Assembly: GCA_013396525.1 (NCBI GenBank)
Contig: VWYX01000881.1
Span: forward strand, 186,001 to 250,000
Length of the DNA: 64,000 nt
Direction of reading: 5' to 3'
Source of the DNA: Chaetorhynchus papuensis
Taxonomy: Eukaryota > Chordata > Aves > Passeriformes > Rhipiduridae
The position numbers and the translations under genes are program-made. Below the pieces are notes generated by a model. It saw only the letters and a list, made by a program, of their open reading frames with translations, was not told where the DNA came from and did no database searches. Shown piece by piece: positions 23,024-36,200 of this stretch; position 1 is the stretch's first letter; each line of letters opens with the position of its first letter.

Positions 23024-26000
23024 TTCCCAGAGAGTGGTGAGATTTACATCCTGGAATAAAGATGATGCACATCATCTCCAGAGCTGTGAGGCTGCCTCAA
23101 CACAAACATCTGAAACGCTGATTATCTGAAGTGCTCAGAAGGCATTTCTTGCGCAATCGTGCTCTTTCCTACTTTCATGATAACACCTACCACTGCAGTC
23201 ACCCCTTACAGGAAGAAATTATTGAGAATTCTCTAGAGAAAAAGAGAGTGATAGTTATTATGTAAAGGATGGTGTTGGGGTGGCAGAGACTTCAGACTGG
23301 AATTTGAGAAATAGCTTTGAGCAACTGGGCATGAGAAGAAATGTGTAGAGACAGCCAAGAGCAGTGATTGATTTCCCAGTCTCCAACCGCACCAACATTC
23401 ATCTGATTGCACTGGTCTTTTTTTATTATGATTTATTTATTTATTTAGGGTGTGTATTTTCCTCCGTGCTGTTCCACAGAACTGCTTTTAGATGAGTATT
23501 GTGACAGAACTTTCAGTTTCTTCATTTAAATTCACAGGAGTCTTTTCTTTTTTTTTTTTTTTTTTTGTAATATTACTAAAGTTCATACTCTTAGAAGGGT
23601 CAGGCAATAATGGCACGTGAAATATGGATTGCTAAATAACGTCTCCAATTTTTTCATTATTGATGCTCAGAAACAACCCTACAACATAAGATGAAATCCA
23701 TCTGGAGAATACAAGTTAAACACAAAATTATGGGATTTGTAATGTTGATTTGATGGCAGATCTGCATGAATTTAGACCCTAATGCAAACTAAATAAGGTC
23801 AACACCAGGACAGTCATCATCAGCAGACCTTCTCTGCCTGTGGAGTGCTGACGTGCCTGTGAGGAAAAAATTTGTATCAGTTTTGATGCTGAAGGACTGC
23901 CTTGTGTAATCATTCCTTAGGTACCTCTGCAGGGTGCTGCCTGATTCAGTGGGGTTGAATCAATGTGAGCAACGTTTGAATACTTCAAAACTGATAGAGC
24001 AGTGCTAGAGCTATTTAGGTTTGGGATATTTTGAGATGCCTTGTAGTGTTCATCCCACAAAGTGAACTGCCTCCTGCTTTGTACTCAGTGACATCAGTCA
24101 GCTATTCCTTCAAAGGGATCTTATTAACAGACACCCCACCCCCAAATTGTGATGTCTCATAGAGTCACACGTCATTTTAGTGTTTCTCTCTGACAATATC
24201 TGCCACTAAAGAGTTATCTATTTATAGATTAAGTACAGTGTATTCCTGTATATTCCCCTGCCCTGCCCCAGAGGGTATTTACCACTAAGTGTAACAAAAA
24301 CCCTTCTTAATTGGTCATATATCCAGTTATATACATAGTGTAGCACTAAGGATATAGAAAAACATGATGATGGGTTTTTGTTACCTTGAATCCTTCCTGT
24401 GATAACCACCCATCCATATGTTGCCAGTAGGTTTAACAGCATGAGGATATGTTTATTAAACAGTGGTGCATCTTGGCTCACAGTGCTGCTCTGGGAGCAC
24501 CTCGGTGAAGGGGGCTGTTGTTACAGCTGTGGGGTGGTGTGGGTGCCATGCTGGCTCTTCCCCCTGAACACACACCAAACCCTCCCAATGATGATGTGGG
24601 ATGTCTATGAAAGGAGGACACTTCTCTGGCAGCAGGACCGGCCCAAGAGAGCATGTGGTCAACCCTGTGGTGGGGCTGCAGCACCCAGGACACACAGGGA
24701 GGGTATGTGTGCACTTGCAGGCAGCCCCAGCCATAATACAGCAGGAAACATCTGTCACCTGGTGTTTTAACAGCATGAGTTTGGCACACACTGGTGCCAG
24801 TGAGTCTTTCTGGGGACTGTCATTCTTATGGATGGTGCACAGTGTGGTTCTGATAGAAGAAGGTTCCCTGTAGGGAAAACTTCACTGGAGATATGGTGTC
24901 TGACTGCAGGACCTGAGACTTTTTGTGTTATCCCAACTAATCTCTTTTTAGTTCATGGGTTGTTTCAACATGGAGGGATTTCATAAGACTTGTGCTTCCA
25001 TGAGGGACATTACAGAGGAAGATATCTGAACTGTTAGAAATATTAAAGCAGTTAAAGAAACCTATTAGTGATGTAAGGATATGACTTAAATCAGGATTTA
25101 GCTAGATATACTAAATCTAAATGTCCAAAATTGGAATGAAGGCCCAGAGAATGGTATGGAGCAAGCTTTGGTCTATGGCTCTTGTGTATGGATGGGATTT
25201 GCTAAGCTACTTCTAGCCTTGGTGCAATTTCTGCTTCTGTATATTGTAAAGGAGCAAACTGGGGCACTACAAGAAGCCTGGCCCTCACATTTGTCCCCCA
25301 GCATTTCCTATGGCTGCAGTAACCCCACGTGTTCCACTGTACGCTCTCCACAGGCACGTTAGCAAGCAGGGTGTGTTAGTGCAGAATTGGAGTGGGAGAC
25401 AACAGAACACCAGAAGGAGCCTCACCCAGGAGCTTTTGCATCAATTTGATAGCCTCTGCCTTCTTTAAAGGTATTTAGAGTTGTTTCAAAGTGACAAATA
25501 GTACCTTATTCCCCATAAGGTGTTCCATGGATGAGGCAGTTTTTTGGCATTGATAGAAAGATGATTCATTTGTCTAAACCACTCAGCCTCGTTGTGTGCT
25601 CAGCTGGTAAATGGCAGTCATACCCAGGCAGGCTCCCAAAGAAGAAAATGCCTCATGCCTTGTCAAAAGGAGGAAAACTTAAATTTGCTAACACTACAAT
25701 TTTCATAGGACTTAAAAGGAGAAGCTGCTGGGGCTAAGAGGTGATTTATTATCATTTTCAGGACTCTGCTCTCTTCCACTCCTTCGTTTATCTTATAAGC
25801 ACAGATGCAAGGGGTTGACCAAATCCTCACTTGTTCTTGCCTTGGAAAAGTTTCCTGATTTGGCAAAAAATAATTGTGCATTAAAAATAAAATAGGCTTT
25901 TTTTTTTAATGCAGGAATTTGCACAGGTGGATTCGTGAACACATGTATGTTACAGGCATGGTTTAGGATCTTGTCTGGAAATCTGCCCTCAAATACCTTT

Positions 26001-27000
26001 CAGTGATAGATATTCAGATTGAGTTGTTTCAAAGAACAAGGTTATGAGGCACCAGAGATTACTTAAAATGAACCATGAACATCATTTTTCAGAAGAGCCT
26101 CACTGGAGCAACATGGAAAAATGATGTACAGGGAATCAAAAAGATCCTAAGGACATGCTGAGCTTCAGACTCACTTTCTCTCTGAGTGTGCTGCTGGCTG
26201 CAGGATGGCTGTGCTCACTCAGAGAGATCATTTATACTGACTTTGTGTTTTGGGGAGGGCTTGCACAGAGGAAATCACCTTCACCAGGGCAAGGGCATTG
26301 ACTGGATTTTGCAGATAGGATAAAATGATGCCAGTTCTGACAGCAACTGCTTAAATTTAAACCCCTCTGCATGTCCCAACTGCAAAAGCTGGCCAATATT
26401 TTCAGAACACTATCAAAAATAGTTTTGGTCTGGTGTTTGTCCAATCCATTGAGTTCTTCTAGAGCTGGTCAAAAGAAGAGCTGTATTTCATCAGGAGATT
26501 AACAGAAAAATGGAACTTTTCACTAAGTATTATTATCCTTTTTTCACTTGCATGTAAATTTGTGAAAGAAATATAATTTCTCTTCTGTATTTATCTTTAT
26601 GCTTCCCCCACGCTGGTGCTATAGGAACAGTTCAGAGGAAACCTGCAATAACATTTTGTGATCAATAGAATATGAAATAAAAGCTCCACTCCTAAAAAGG
26701 AACCAGGGATTTATGCTATCGAATTAACTTTACCTTAGGCACATAAACTGTTATTTGGGTTGCATGATATTAAATGGTTGATACAGAAAAATAAATCAGC
26801 CTAGTGAATTGGACCATGTGCAACAATGAGAACAACCAAAGAAATCACATGTATTTGTAATCAAACACTAGAACTGGGCATAAGATGGACAGGTGATAAG
26901 AGTGAAAAATCCAGAATGGGAAGAAAAACAGTACTGAAAAGAACAGATATTTGCATAAAATTATTATGCTTTTACTTAAAAAATGACACCTGGGTGCTCG
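23024..27000. other. Unique DNA, no recognised gene
   Basis: It contains a 19-nt poly-T at 23548-23566 and otherwise no repeat I can name. A slightly GC-richer part at 24480-24740 has opposed frames of 87-123 codons on both strands (24399-24770 plus, 24456-24791 minus), the pattern of chance frames. The stretch around 26590-26740 is AT-rich and repeat-free but carries no decisive signal. Confidence 0.45.
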
Positions 27001-29214
27001 GTTTATGAAGTTTCATAGCACAGCGGTTATGTTATGAATCAGAGACAGTTTTTCTCCTCCCACTTGGTGTTTAATTGTCAGAAGTATGAGTATCCTATGT
27101 ACCTGAAGCTGGGCTCCTGCACCAAAGCTGGGCCATCTTCACCTTCTGGTCAACGGGCAAAGCGGGGCTCGTACCATGGAGATGGACCTGGAGGGCCTCA
27201 GGGGAGGCCTTGCCATGAGGATGTGCAGCTAGGACCTCTGAGACCAGATGTCTGACACTAAAGACAGTCCAGCAAGCCACATCTGGAGGTGAGTGTGGGT
27301 GTGAGACCTCTGCCTCCATCTGCCGGCGTGGGTGATGGCAGACGTGCCAAGCCGAGCAGTCCTGCTGTGTGACACTCGCCTGGGGATCTGACACAGGGCT
27401 ATGGCACTGCAGGTCATGGAGGCTGTTCACCACTTGCAAACCATCTTCTATGGAGCACAGATGAGATCATGGCTCTGTCTCAGAAATTATAATGAGAAGG
27501 AGAATTGATGGCATTTGATGCAATATTTATGCTGAAGTTCAGTCAGTCTGTTCTCAGTGGTTAATTACATTTGGCTGGGGAGCCATGAGAAGAGCAGGGC
27601 AGATGCTAGGGGGTATGTGGTTTAAAGGTTTTGTCCTCCTTTTCCATGCTAGCTGTTCACCTACAGCCATGCTCTGGTCCTGCTCCTGCTCCCTTGGTGT
27701 TCTCATGCCCAGCTGTCCTGCAGCAGGGACCTGCCTCATCCCCAGGCCTGCTTCTGGGGGCACCTCTTGGGGCTGGGAGGTGTCCAGGGCTGGGGATACA
27801 GTGCTCCTGGTGATGAGTTTGGTGCCACATCCAAGAGACACACCTGAGATGGGTGCTTTGACTACTGGGCTCTTGGGGATGAACAAATGGCATCATCTGG
27901 TCTCCTCCAGTTGTGCACCCAGAGGCACCAGCTGTAGAAGGATGCCTGTGTTGGGAAGAGGATTCCACTGGCTGGTGGGTTCTGAGTGACCAGGAGTGTC
28001 CAAGTGCTGCTGGAAGCTCAGATATTTTGGAGTAGCTGACTCAGCAAGAGGTGGTATCCTGCAGACCCACTGGGCTGCTCTGCAGTCTCTCTTCTTCCCC
28101 CTGGCACTGTGGGGAGCAGAGGTTACCCTCCTGGCAGGGTACAGCTCATTTCCATGAGGTCAAGCTTCATAGCACCTAAAGAAAGGCACCTCAAGTAGTA
28201 AGTCATGACTTTGGCACCAGTGCCTTTACAAATCTAAGCCAAACTTTCTTTTTTCCCCCTCCCAATATTATGGACCCTTTCCCAGTCAGAGAGGGCAGAA
28301 CAGCAAGAGACCAACTTTGCTGAAACATCTTTTACTAAATAAAACTGAAAACAAAATACCCATTTCCAGACGGCCCTTGAAAGCACTTGGCAGTGCAGCC
28401 ATGCACATCCATGTTCCTGTGCCTACCTGTGGGGCAGAAGAGTTCTGGGATGGCTCATCCCTACTTGTGTGTTTGGTGGCATGCTCCCTCTGGTGATCCT
28501 GCAGTATCAAGTGTTGGTTGCTGTGTTGGCAGGTTCCAGGGTAACTGAGCACCCCTGATGTTCCTGTCCAAAGCAGCTGTCTCCAGCATAACTGTGGCAC
28601 AGAGTGTGTCCTGTGCATCCAGAAGGCATTGCCAGGCAGGGTGGCCTTGGCCTTGCAATGTGCTGGGACACAGAACATTACAAGAAGGTCAGCAAGAAAG
28701 AACACCTGCTTTTTGTGGGTCAGCAGAGGTGCCTTCTACAGGCACAGTGTCCTCCATCAGGGCTGCTGGGCAGATGGTTGGGTCCATGGCATTTATGAGT
28801 CTTCCCCCTTCCAAGCTGCCAGTTTGTTCAGTCTTTCTGTGCAGGCCACATTTTCTGTATTCTTATTTTAGTAACTTTCTTCTGAGCTCTGTTCAGCTGG
28901 TGCTTGTTCCTTGAAGGGTGGTGTCCCGAATGAGAAACAGCAGTTTTGCTGGGCCTTCGCCAGCAGTGGACAAAGCAAGAGGGCTCCTTCCCATACCTTC
29001 CAGCCTGCACCCCCTCTCCTGACATCTCCACAGGGTTGCTTCCCGCCCCTGCAGGAGTTTGATGCTGCTGCCTCATGCTGTGGTTCACTCCATTGCTCTT
29101 GCCTTGCTCTTCATCCTGTGTTCACACAGCTGATGCTTCTGCCAAAGCATCAAGTTTTTGTGCTTGTCCCTCCCAAATCCCACTGCTGACCTTAGAGCAC
29201 TTGGCAGATTTTAG
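27001..29214. other. GC-richer unique DNA with overlapping frames, no gene called
   Basis: Frames of up to 139 codons occur on both strands (27585-27989 plus, 27554-27886 minus, 28286-28705 minus, 28558-28914 plus). They largely overlap each other, share no domain with any family I know, and lack a consistent exon pattern. A transcribed but non-coding locus is possible; the sequence alone does not show it. Confidence 0.4.
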
Positions 29215-29775
29215 ATCATTCTGAATTCTGCTCCTGTCCTTCGGTGAGGTTGATGTTTTATGCATTCCCACTCACATACCATGAGTCATTAGTAAAAATA
29301 TCAGGCAGCCCCCGTTCACAGCAGTGTGCAGCAGCCCATTCTGTACTTTTTTCCCAGACACTTAAAGAATGCTCTTCATTCTTTGTAGGTTTTTGAACAA
29401 GGCCTGTAATCTCATTACTGAGGTTCATTTAAGAGTGTTTTCCCCCAGCTTGCACGTGAGAATGCCATTTGCCACCTACGGTATGATGCTTGCTCACCTT
29501 GTAGTGGTGTCTAAGAAGGAAACTGGGTTGTTGCACATGATTTATTCCTGGTAAACACGTTTGCTGCTTTTTTTCCTCTTATTTTCTTGTGGGTTTGCAG
29601 ATAGCTTAGATTATTTGTCAAGTACTGTTGAGTGGCATTTGAGCACTACGGAGTGGTAATCCTAGGCTTTGCCATCTGAAAGATTTTTGCCCTTTTTTCA
29701 GTCTTCTGGGACCTACCCCATCCTTCAAGAACCTCAGCTATAACCACTGATGACTCTGAGACTCCTTCAGCCAGA
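29215..29775 (-). repeat. Ancient CR1 reverse-transcriptase fragment (reverse)
   Basis: On the plus strand, gagaatgccatttgccacc, aactgggttgttgcacatga followed by tttattcctggtaaacacg, and gcccttttttcagtcttctg followed by ggacctaccccatcc appear in order. They follow the reverse complement of the CR1 ORF2 reverse-transcriptase region found as old copies across birds, turtles and crocodilians (GAGAATGTCATGTGGGAC, AGGTTGGTTTGGCATGATTT, CCTTTTCCAGTCTTCTGGGA). The copy is full of substitutions and stops and cannot be active. The left edge is approximate. Confidence 0.75.
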
Positions 29776-30469
29776 TCCTAAAGTACTCCTAAAAAAATTT
29801 CCTCAGGCAACAGAGAGGGCTGTGGTCCATCAGAGTCTGCCACCCGGAGAACACACTGCCTCCAGGGGGACACTGCCTGCATGGAGAGGGCAGCCACCAG
29901 CCCCTCTCCTGCTGCTATGGGCAGAGCAGAAAAGTGAGAAAAAGGAAATATTGTTACCTGCCTGTTGCAGGTGAGGAACTGAAACAACTGCTGGAGTCCC
30001 TGACTGGACTCTTAATGTAAAACTTGAGCCCCATTGTTCATACACCCTCTCCTTTTCTCATCCTTCTTCCGTAAAGTGGATGATTACAAGTCCTTGGCAC
30101 CAGTTCAGATCAGAGAGTGCAAAGCACACCCAGTACTTTATTTACAGTGCAACAGAGAGCTGCAGATAATTCAGCCTCAGCAATATTACACAATTACTTA
30201 TAGATGCCTGCGTTGAAAATAAATGAAAATTATTATTTATTGAGAACTTCTCAGCAGTCACTGGGATTAAAGAATGTAATAACCAGTAACATTCTCTTTT
30301 AAACATTGTGTTAGGGGAAATAATACTTTAGTACAGGTATTGGCAGAAGAATGTTTCATTTAAAGGGCTGTTAGACTACAATGAGTACAGGAAGTCCAGC
30401 TTTAAAAGAGCCATGGCAATTGAGGTACAGCACAACTCACTTTTTAATCAAACCTCAGGGATGACAGTG
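29776..30469. other. Unique DNA, no recognised feature
   Basis: Short frames at 29750-29974 (plus) and 29778-30045 (minus) overlap in opposite directions. Nothing else was recognised. Confidence 0.5.
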
Positions 30470-30520
30470 AAGCTCTGTCTCTGAAGGCCCCTTCCCACCC
30501 AAACCATTCTGTGATTCTGT
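30470..30520 (+). repeat. CR1 LINE 3'-tail fragment
   Basis: The block gaaggccccttcccaccc followed by aaaccattctgtgattctg is the terminal 50 bp of CR1 (consensus GAAGGTCCCTTCCAACCCAAACCATTCTGTGATTCTG). It is severely 5'-truncated. Confidence 0.8.
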
Positions 30521-30877
30521 CATGCTCTTCATGACTGACTGTGGCTTTGTTGCTTGGGAAAAGCAAGTGTTAAGAGCCATGGATTTCATTTGCTGTAAGA
30601 GCAAGTTGTTTGACCTTTGGCAGTGGGAGATTTGACACTTAAATGGATTGATTTTGGCTTGGATTCATCCTAGCTAGCTATGGAAACATAAATGAGATGC
30701 CTGAATTAGGAGCACAGACACAGTAGGCTCCCTCCATAATCAGTGGAAAGAAGTGCGTGCCTCTGGAGGGTGGACTGGCTCGCCCAGAACTGAGTAGCAT
30801 TTATTTCTCTCCAGTGAATGGGAAGAACCTAAAGTAATTGCACTCCTGGTTTAAATACCTCAGATATTTTATGTATA
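30521..30877. other. Unique DNA, no recognised feature
   Basis: Nothing recognised on either strand. Confidence 0.5.
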
Positions 30878-30909
30878 CAACTTGTATATGTCAGTTCATA
30901 TACAAGTTG
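30878..30909. repeat. Perfect 13-bp inverted repeat (hairpin)
   Basis: The arms caacttgtatatg (30878-30890) and catatacaagttg (30897-30909) are exact reverse complements around the 6-nt loop tcagtt. No flanking target duplication was seen. Confidence 0.95.
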
Positions 30910-33253
30910 CTCAGGTAGCAAAATACTGATGGACTAAATAAGACTCAAGACAGTATTTGAAGCATATTTTACATAAAGCTGAACAGTTTTGAGCTGCACT
31001 TTCCTTTTTGCTTGTTTGTTAGAGATTTGTTGGGTTTTTTTGTTTTCAGATTACAGTTCTCACCCAGAAATTATTTAATTTTCTGCTGTTCCCTCTTAGC
31101 TTACATAAAAGACTGGGCAACTTGTTAAATTGCATTTGTAAGCCAGTTGAAATTAATCAACTAAGTGGTCTCCATGGGGTTGCTGCAGCACATGGGCACC
31201 TCCTGATTTGGCCACAACTCGTGTGCTGGGGCCAGCAGATGGCTCTGGTGGCCACCAGGCTTCACCCTGGCCTTCAGTCCACCTCCAGCCTGAAGCCTGC
31301 AGGCAGTGGCCATCCCTTTGATTCAGGGGGAGCAGAAAGTGAGCCATCTCTCATGAACTCAGTACAGATAAGGGTCATTTCCCTGAAACACCCACCAAGA
31401 CAGGTGGTGCTAGAAGGGACAAGAGTGACCAGACTGGGGTCCCTGTTCCTGTAATGGGGAGATGGAGGGCAGGAGCTGGTGGGGTTGTGAATGGGCCTCG
31501 TGGTGGATCCCTCGGTGATGCTGCAGTTTTCTGGGTGCCTGGAAGCTGTTCTTTCTGCAGAGGGCATCCTGCCATTTTCAGGGAGGATGCTCAGCAGGTA
31601 TGTGCCAAACTCCTGTCTAGTGGCTGCTGCTGTAGCCCAATGACAGTGCACACTTGGTGGCAAGGGCTTCATCTCCAAAGGAAATACAGAATGTGACCTT
31701 TTACTCCCCATGGGGATGTTCTGGCATCATCACTGCCCCTTTCATAAATGCTAGTCAGCCCTGGCACCTGGCAGGCTCCAGTACATCCACCTCTCCAGGG
31801 CAAGCTTGCTCCTACTCAGTGCTGCTTCAGCTCTCTGAGGCTTCCAGGTGCCTCCATAGGAGAGGTGAGCCACGGTGGGGCTGGTCAGTGCCCAGGCTCT
31901 GCTTTCCTGGTCCCAGAGACAGCATCCTGCAGCTCAGTGACTCCCTCTGGAAGCTGCCCAGAGCTTGGAAATCGTGTCTCTGAATTCACTGTCTCAGTGT
32001 CTGTCTCCAGTGGGAAACTGCTATTATTGGAACAGAATGTTTTTGTAGAGATAGGGATGATTTGTCTCTGCCGCCTTGAGCTTTCTGACACTGAGATGTC
32101 CAGTCCCTTGTCGGTGCAGAGAGAAGCCCTTATTAGATGGGGAGTTGGCCCACCTCTTCTAGGCGCCTCCAGAAGGGGATGAATGTTTTCTGGAGGTGTT
32201 AATTTTTTTTACTCACTATGGACAGAACCTCTGGAAATAACTCAGGCTGAATATTTAATATGGAGTGACTACAGTTTAGTGAAATAGAGGTGCAGAATCG
32301 TACTCCACTGTTGATATCATCAAGCAAACTCTGGGCTTTTTAGTGCACTGCACAGCAAGGAACATGGGAGAGAAAATATGAAGTGGTATTCAGACTGTAT
32401 AATTTAAAAAGAAACAACCAGGAAGTTTGCTAGTGACCCACAGAATGTGGGTTTCTTTACATTCATCCTTCTGTCACTTTGACACAAACCTGAACTGAGA
32501 CAGTTCCCCAGCTAAACCACAGCTACCCAGAGCCTGAGTGAGTGGCCAGGTTTGCTCAATGATTCTGGGAGCACTGGCTCATTATAGCCCCCCTGGGCTC
32601 AGTGTGGTCCCAGGCTCACTGCATGGCCCGTGGCTGAGATTTACAGCTCCTCTCACCCAGTGGAAGGGATGCTGGTTCTGCTTCTCTTATTCTTTGCTGA
32701 GTGATGCCTCACCTCCCATCCCATGCTGTTCTGCAAGATGGGGTCAGATGAGGCCTTGGGGCCTTTCTGCTTGGCAAGGAAAGGCAGGAAGATGCAGGGA
32801 CATACATGCCACAGCAGAATTGTCATGGGAAAATTAAAAATAAGGAGGAAAGTGGCAAAAAAACCAATTGCAGGTACCTTCTCAGGGCAGACACTCACAG
32901 TGTTTATTTGGTTTCTCCTCTTGCTTCTTTGCTATCAAATTAACAGCTGAATTCAGCTGGGGATGAAGCATGACAAATAATCCCCTGGGTGAGCTCTGGG
33001 GCTAATGAACAGGATGTAACTGGCAAGTGACTGAAAAGGGCACTCCGAGCTACCTGATGAAAGAGCTTCTTGCCAGCGCTGTGCTGCGCATGGGTGCTGA
33101 GGCGCAGTGGGAGCTTGCAGGTTACTCAGGACAGGGGCAGGGATTTGCACAAACACTGATGCTGTGAGGCGTCCCTCCTCACACCGCTCCGGGCTGCACC
33201 ACCTCCTGCATCTGAGCACAAGAGCCTGCTCCTGCCCTCTCCCCGTTATGTGC
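30910..33253. other. Unique DNA, GC-richer from 31180 to 32170, no gene called
   Basis: Opposed frames of up to 145 codons (31274-31711 minus, 31748-32182 plus, 31654-31983 plus) overlap in GC-richer DNA. No domains, no paired splice sites that join frames and no repeats were recognised. Confidence 0.45.
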
Positions 33254-33273
33254 ACAGACAGACAGACAGACAG
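33254..33273. repeat. (ACAG)n microsatellite
   Basis: Five acag units in a row. Confidence 0.95.
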
Positions 33274-36200
33274 GCAACTGGGTCAGTCACAACTCCACAG
33301 ACTTCAGAGGGGTCACAGAGCAGTGCTGAGAGCAGGAGACAGCAGTTGGGACAGAGATGTGGACCCTCACTGAAGGCTCAGCCATACTCTGGTTGTCTTG
33401 GCCCAAAGCAGCAGCCGAGGGGCTCTTCTGCCACTGGAGGGTCATAGTGAAGCAAAGGTTTGGGTTCCATTTCTCTGCCCTTCCTCTCCTCGGGAATCTA
33501 TCCCAGTGCAGCCGAAGAACACCTGGCGGAGCAGAGCACAGCCCCATGTCCTTCCTTTTCCCCTGGGGCAGAGGTCACTTTTTAAAAGGAGCAATGGCTC
33601 AGCTCTGACAGGGAAGGCACACAGTGTTTAAGCTATGCCTAGCCAGTGATGATTCTGTTCATGCTTTCAGCAATTTTGGCTTTATGTGCCACCATTCCTG
33701 TTGGGCCAAGAGTTCCAAGTTCCTGTAATCCATTACTGAAGAACAGAGAGTGAAGGACAAACCAATTTGTCATTTGCTTTTTTAAAAAAAGTTAAAAATC
33801 TTTCTCAGCAGCGGAATAACTCTGCCTCGGCATTTCTTCCTTACTCTGGTTTAAATAACAGCAATGAGATACAGCCCCATCCCCTAGTCAGGAAAATTGC
33901 AGAAAAATTATAGAACCCCCAAATACTAAGTACTTTGACATGTAACAAAACCGTCCCCATTCCTTCAGCTCATCACAAAGCACCTTCAGGCTGCTGCCAG
34001 GTGCCAGGGTGGCAGTGGCCTCCCTAGGACCTGTCTCTGCTCTCTGTATTGAGAGCTAAGGGTGTGGGCAGATTTGGCCAAATTTTCCAGTGCTCATGTC
34101 GGCTGAGCTGGATCTCCCCTGTTGTTTCTTAATGGAAACACATGGAAGCACCCACTGAGAGCGAATTCAAGCCCTCACTCTGCTTGGCATCAGACACCTC
34201 CTTTGACTACTCTGACTCCAGTGTCTTACTTGTAGGATGGACTTCATCAGTGGGGTGCTGTGGATTACATGAAGTTCCTAAACCCTGTCTAAAAGGTGTG
34301 GATTAATGGTTTTTATGCTCTTAGAAAGGTCACTTGCAACAATTCTACTAAGGAGGGGAAGAAATAGCTCTTTCTGGGCACTTTGGGGCTGTTTTGTACT
34401 TACAAACACACCCACTGCAGAGACAGGGGCACTCTGATTAAAAGTCAGTGACACTCCATAGCTCATGATTACACACAAAGTTGAAAGCTGAAGTGAACAT
34501 AGCCTTAGGAACCTTATTAATCTGCTGTTTGATTAAAGTACCTTTCAGCCTCCTTATTAAACTGCGATAGTTCCACAAGAACAACAACAAAGTCATATGA
34601 AAGGCAAGACTGCTTGAGGGTGTTTTGTGTTGTCATTGACTACTCATAACTAAGAGGGGAAAAGGCATTTTATCCAAGGTAAGGAAAGATGTGACAAGCA
34701 TAAATATCTCCTTTTGTTTGTTTTATCTCTAATACATCCATAGGGAAGCGCCATTGCACTGCACAGGTAAAACCATTTCTCACTTAAGTCTCAGTGGCCA
34801 CATTTGACTGAAGCCAGGGAAGTGAATGAACACTAACACAGCTTTTCCACTGATAAACCCACTGCAAACTTGCCATTGAAAGGCCAATGCGGACACAGAA
34901 CATTTCAGGAAGGAAGCTCCCACACAACCTCAATGCCCCAGTTTTATTTTTTAATTTATTAATTTGTTAATTGCCACTACAGCAGCATCTGAAGCCCCAG
35001 CTGAGGCCAGACTTCCATGAATCTGGCACTAGTAAAAATGCATGGTCTAAAATGAAGGGTTTCTCAGCTTGTTTGCATTCTGTTCTCAGTCAGATACACA
35101 GATTAGGGGCTCAGCCCCATGATGACATTACCACTGCCTCATTAGAGATGGAGCACCCACTGATTGGTAAGGCAAACTCAACTTCATCTTCTTGGTCTGT
35201 GGTATACTGGGAGATGCACAACCTGCAGCTCTTTACTGAAGAGATAAATAATGGTCTAGAGCAGTAGTTTTGATGTAGAAGCATAATTTCCAGAAGGTGC
35301 ATGAAAATATGTCAGACATTCTTCTTATTTTATACTTTCCTTACTAATAGATGAGTGCTACCTTGAGTGACTGCCCTTAGTTGCCTGTCCTGATGAAAGG
35401 AGGCAGAAATCCTGCTTTGGATAACTGAGTTCATATATGTGAAAGAGCTTGAATGCTCTGTGATATTCACCAGCAATGCCACTTATCGCAAACAAGTCTC
35501 CAGTCTTTGCTACATCTGTTTGAAGAGAGTAACAACCATGTTTGAGTTTCTGATTATTTAATACTTTCATTTCTCTTGCCTTTAGGAGGTGGACTTGGGC
35601 ATACAAATCAAACAGCTACAAAATCTCCTGTGATTCCTCCTCAAAGAATAAAATAATTAACTTGATATATCAAGACATTATTCAGACTACAGAATACTGT
35701 TAGAAGTGAATTCTCTACTGTTAGAGAATACTGCTGTTAGAAGTGGATTAGTTGAGTTACAATTGTTCAGCATCAGGAGATATTAACCTATATTAGCCTG
35801 ATATTAGAAGTGAAACCAATCCAATAAATTTTATGAAATGGCTTTTAAAGTGTATTTGTAAAGAAGGTCTAATATTTACTAGCTTAAATAGTACTTCTAT
35901 TTAAATATTTTTACAAGCTAGGGAAGGTACAAAGTAATTCCTGGAGGGCAAGTCCTCAAACATAACAATTTATATGCCAAATGAAATCCATTGCTGGTGT
36001 TTCTTAAAACTAAGTAATGCAGCATTAACCTCCCCAAGCTCACCAGGCTCCGACTTTCATCGGTGTTCAATTGTTGATGAATTGCCAACATTTTTGAAGT
36101 AAAACCATATAAACAAAACTACAAATATATTTAAAATGTAAATGCTTCTTTGGTGGAGATCAAGGAAAAGATTAAATACCTCAGTCTGGCAAAGGATGTA

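Noticed and set aside
22218..23075. Long frames of 258-285 codons on both strands
   Set aside because: They consist almost entirely of N from the assembly gap.
27001..29214. Possible gene in the GC-richer stretch with frames up to 139 codons
   Set aside because: Frames on opposite strands overlap, no consistent exon chain could be built, and no domain is recognised.
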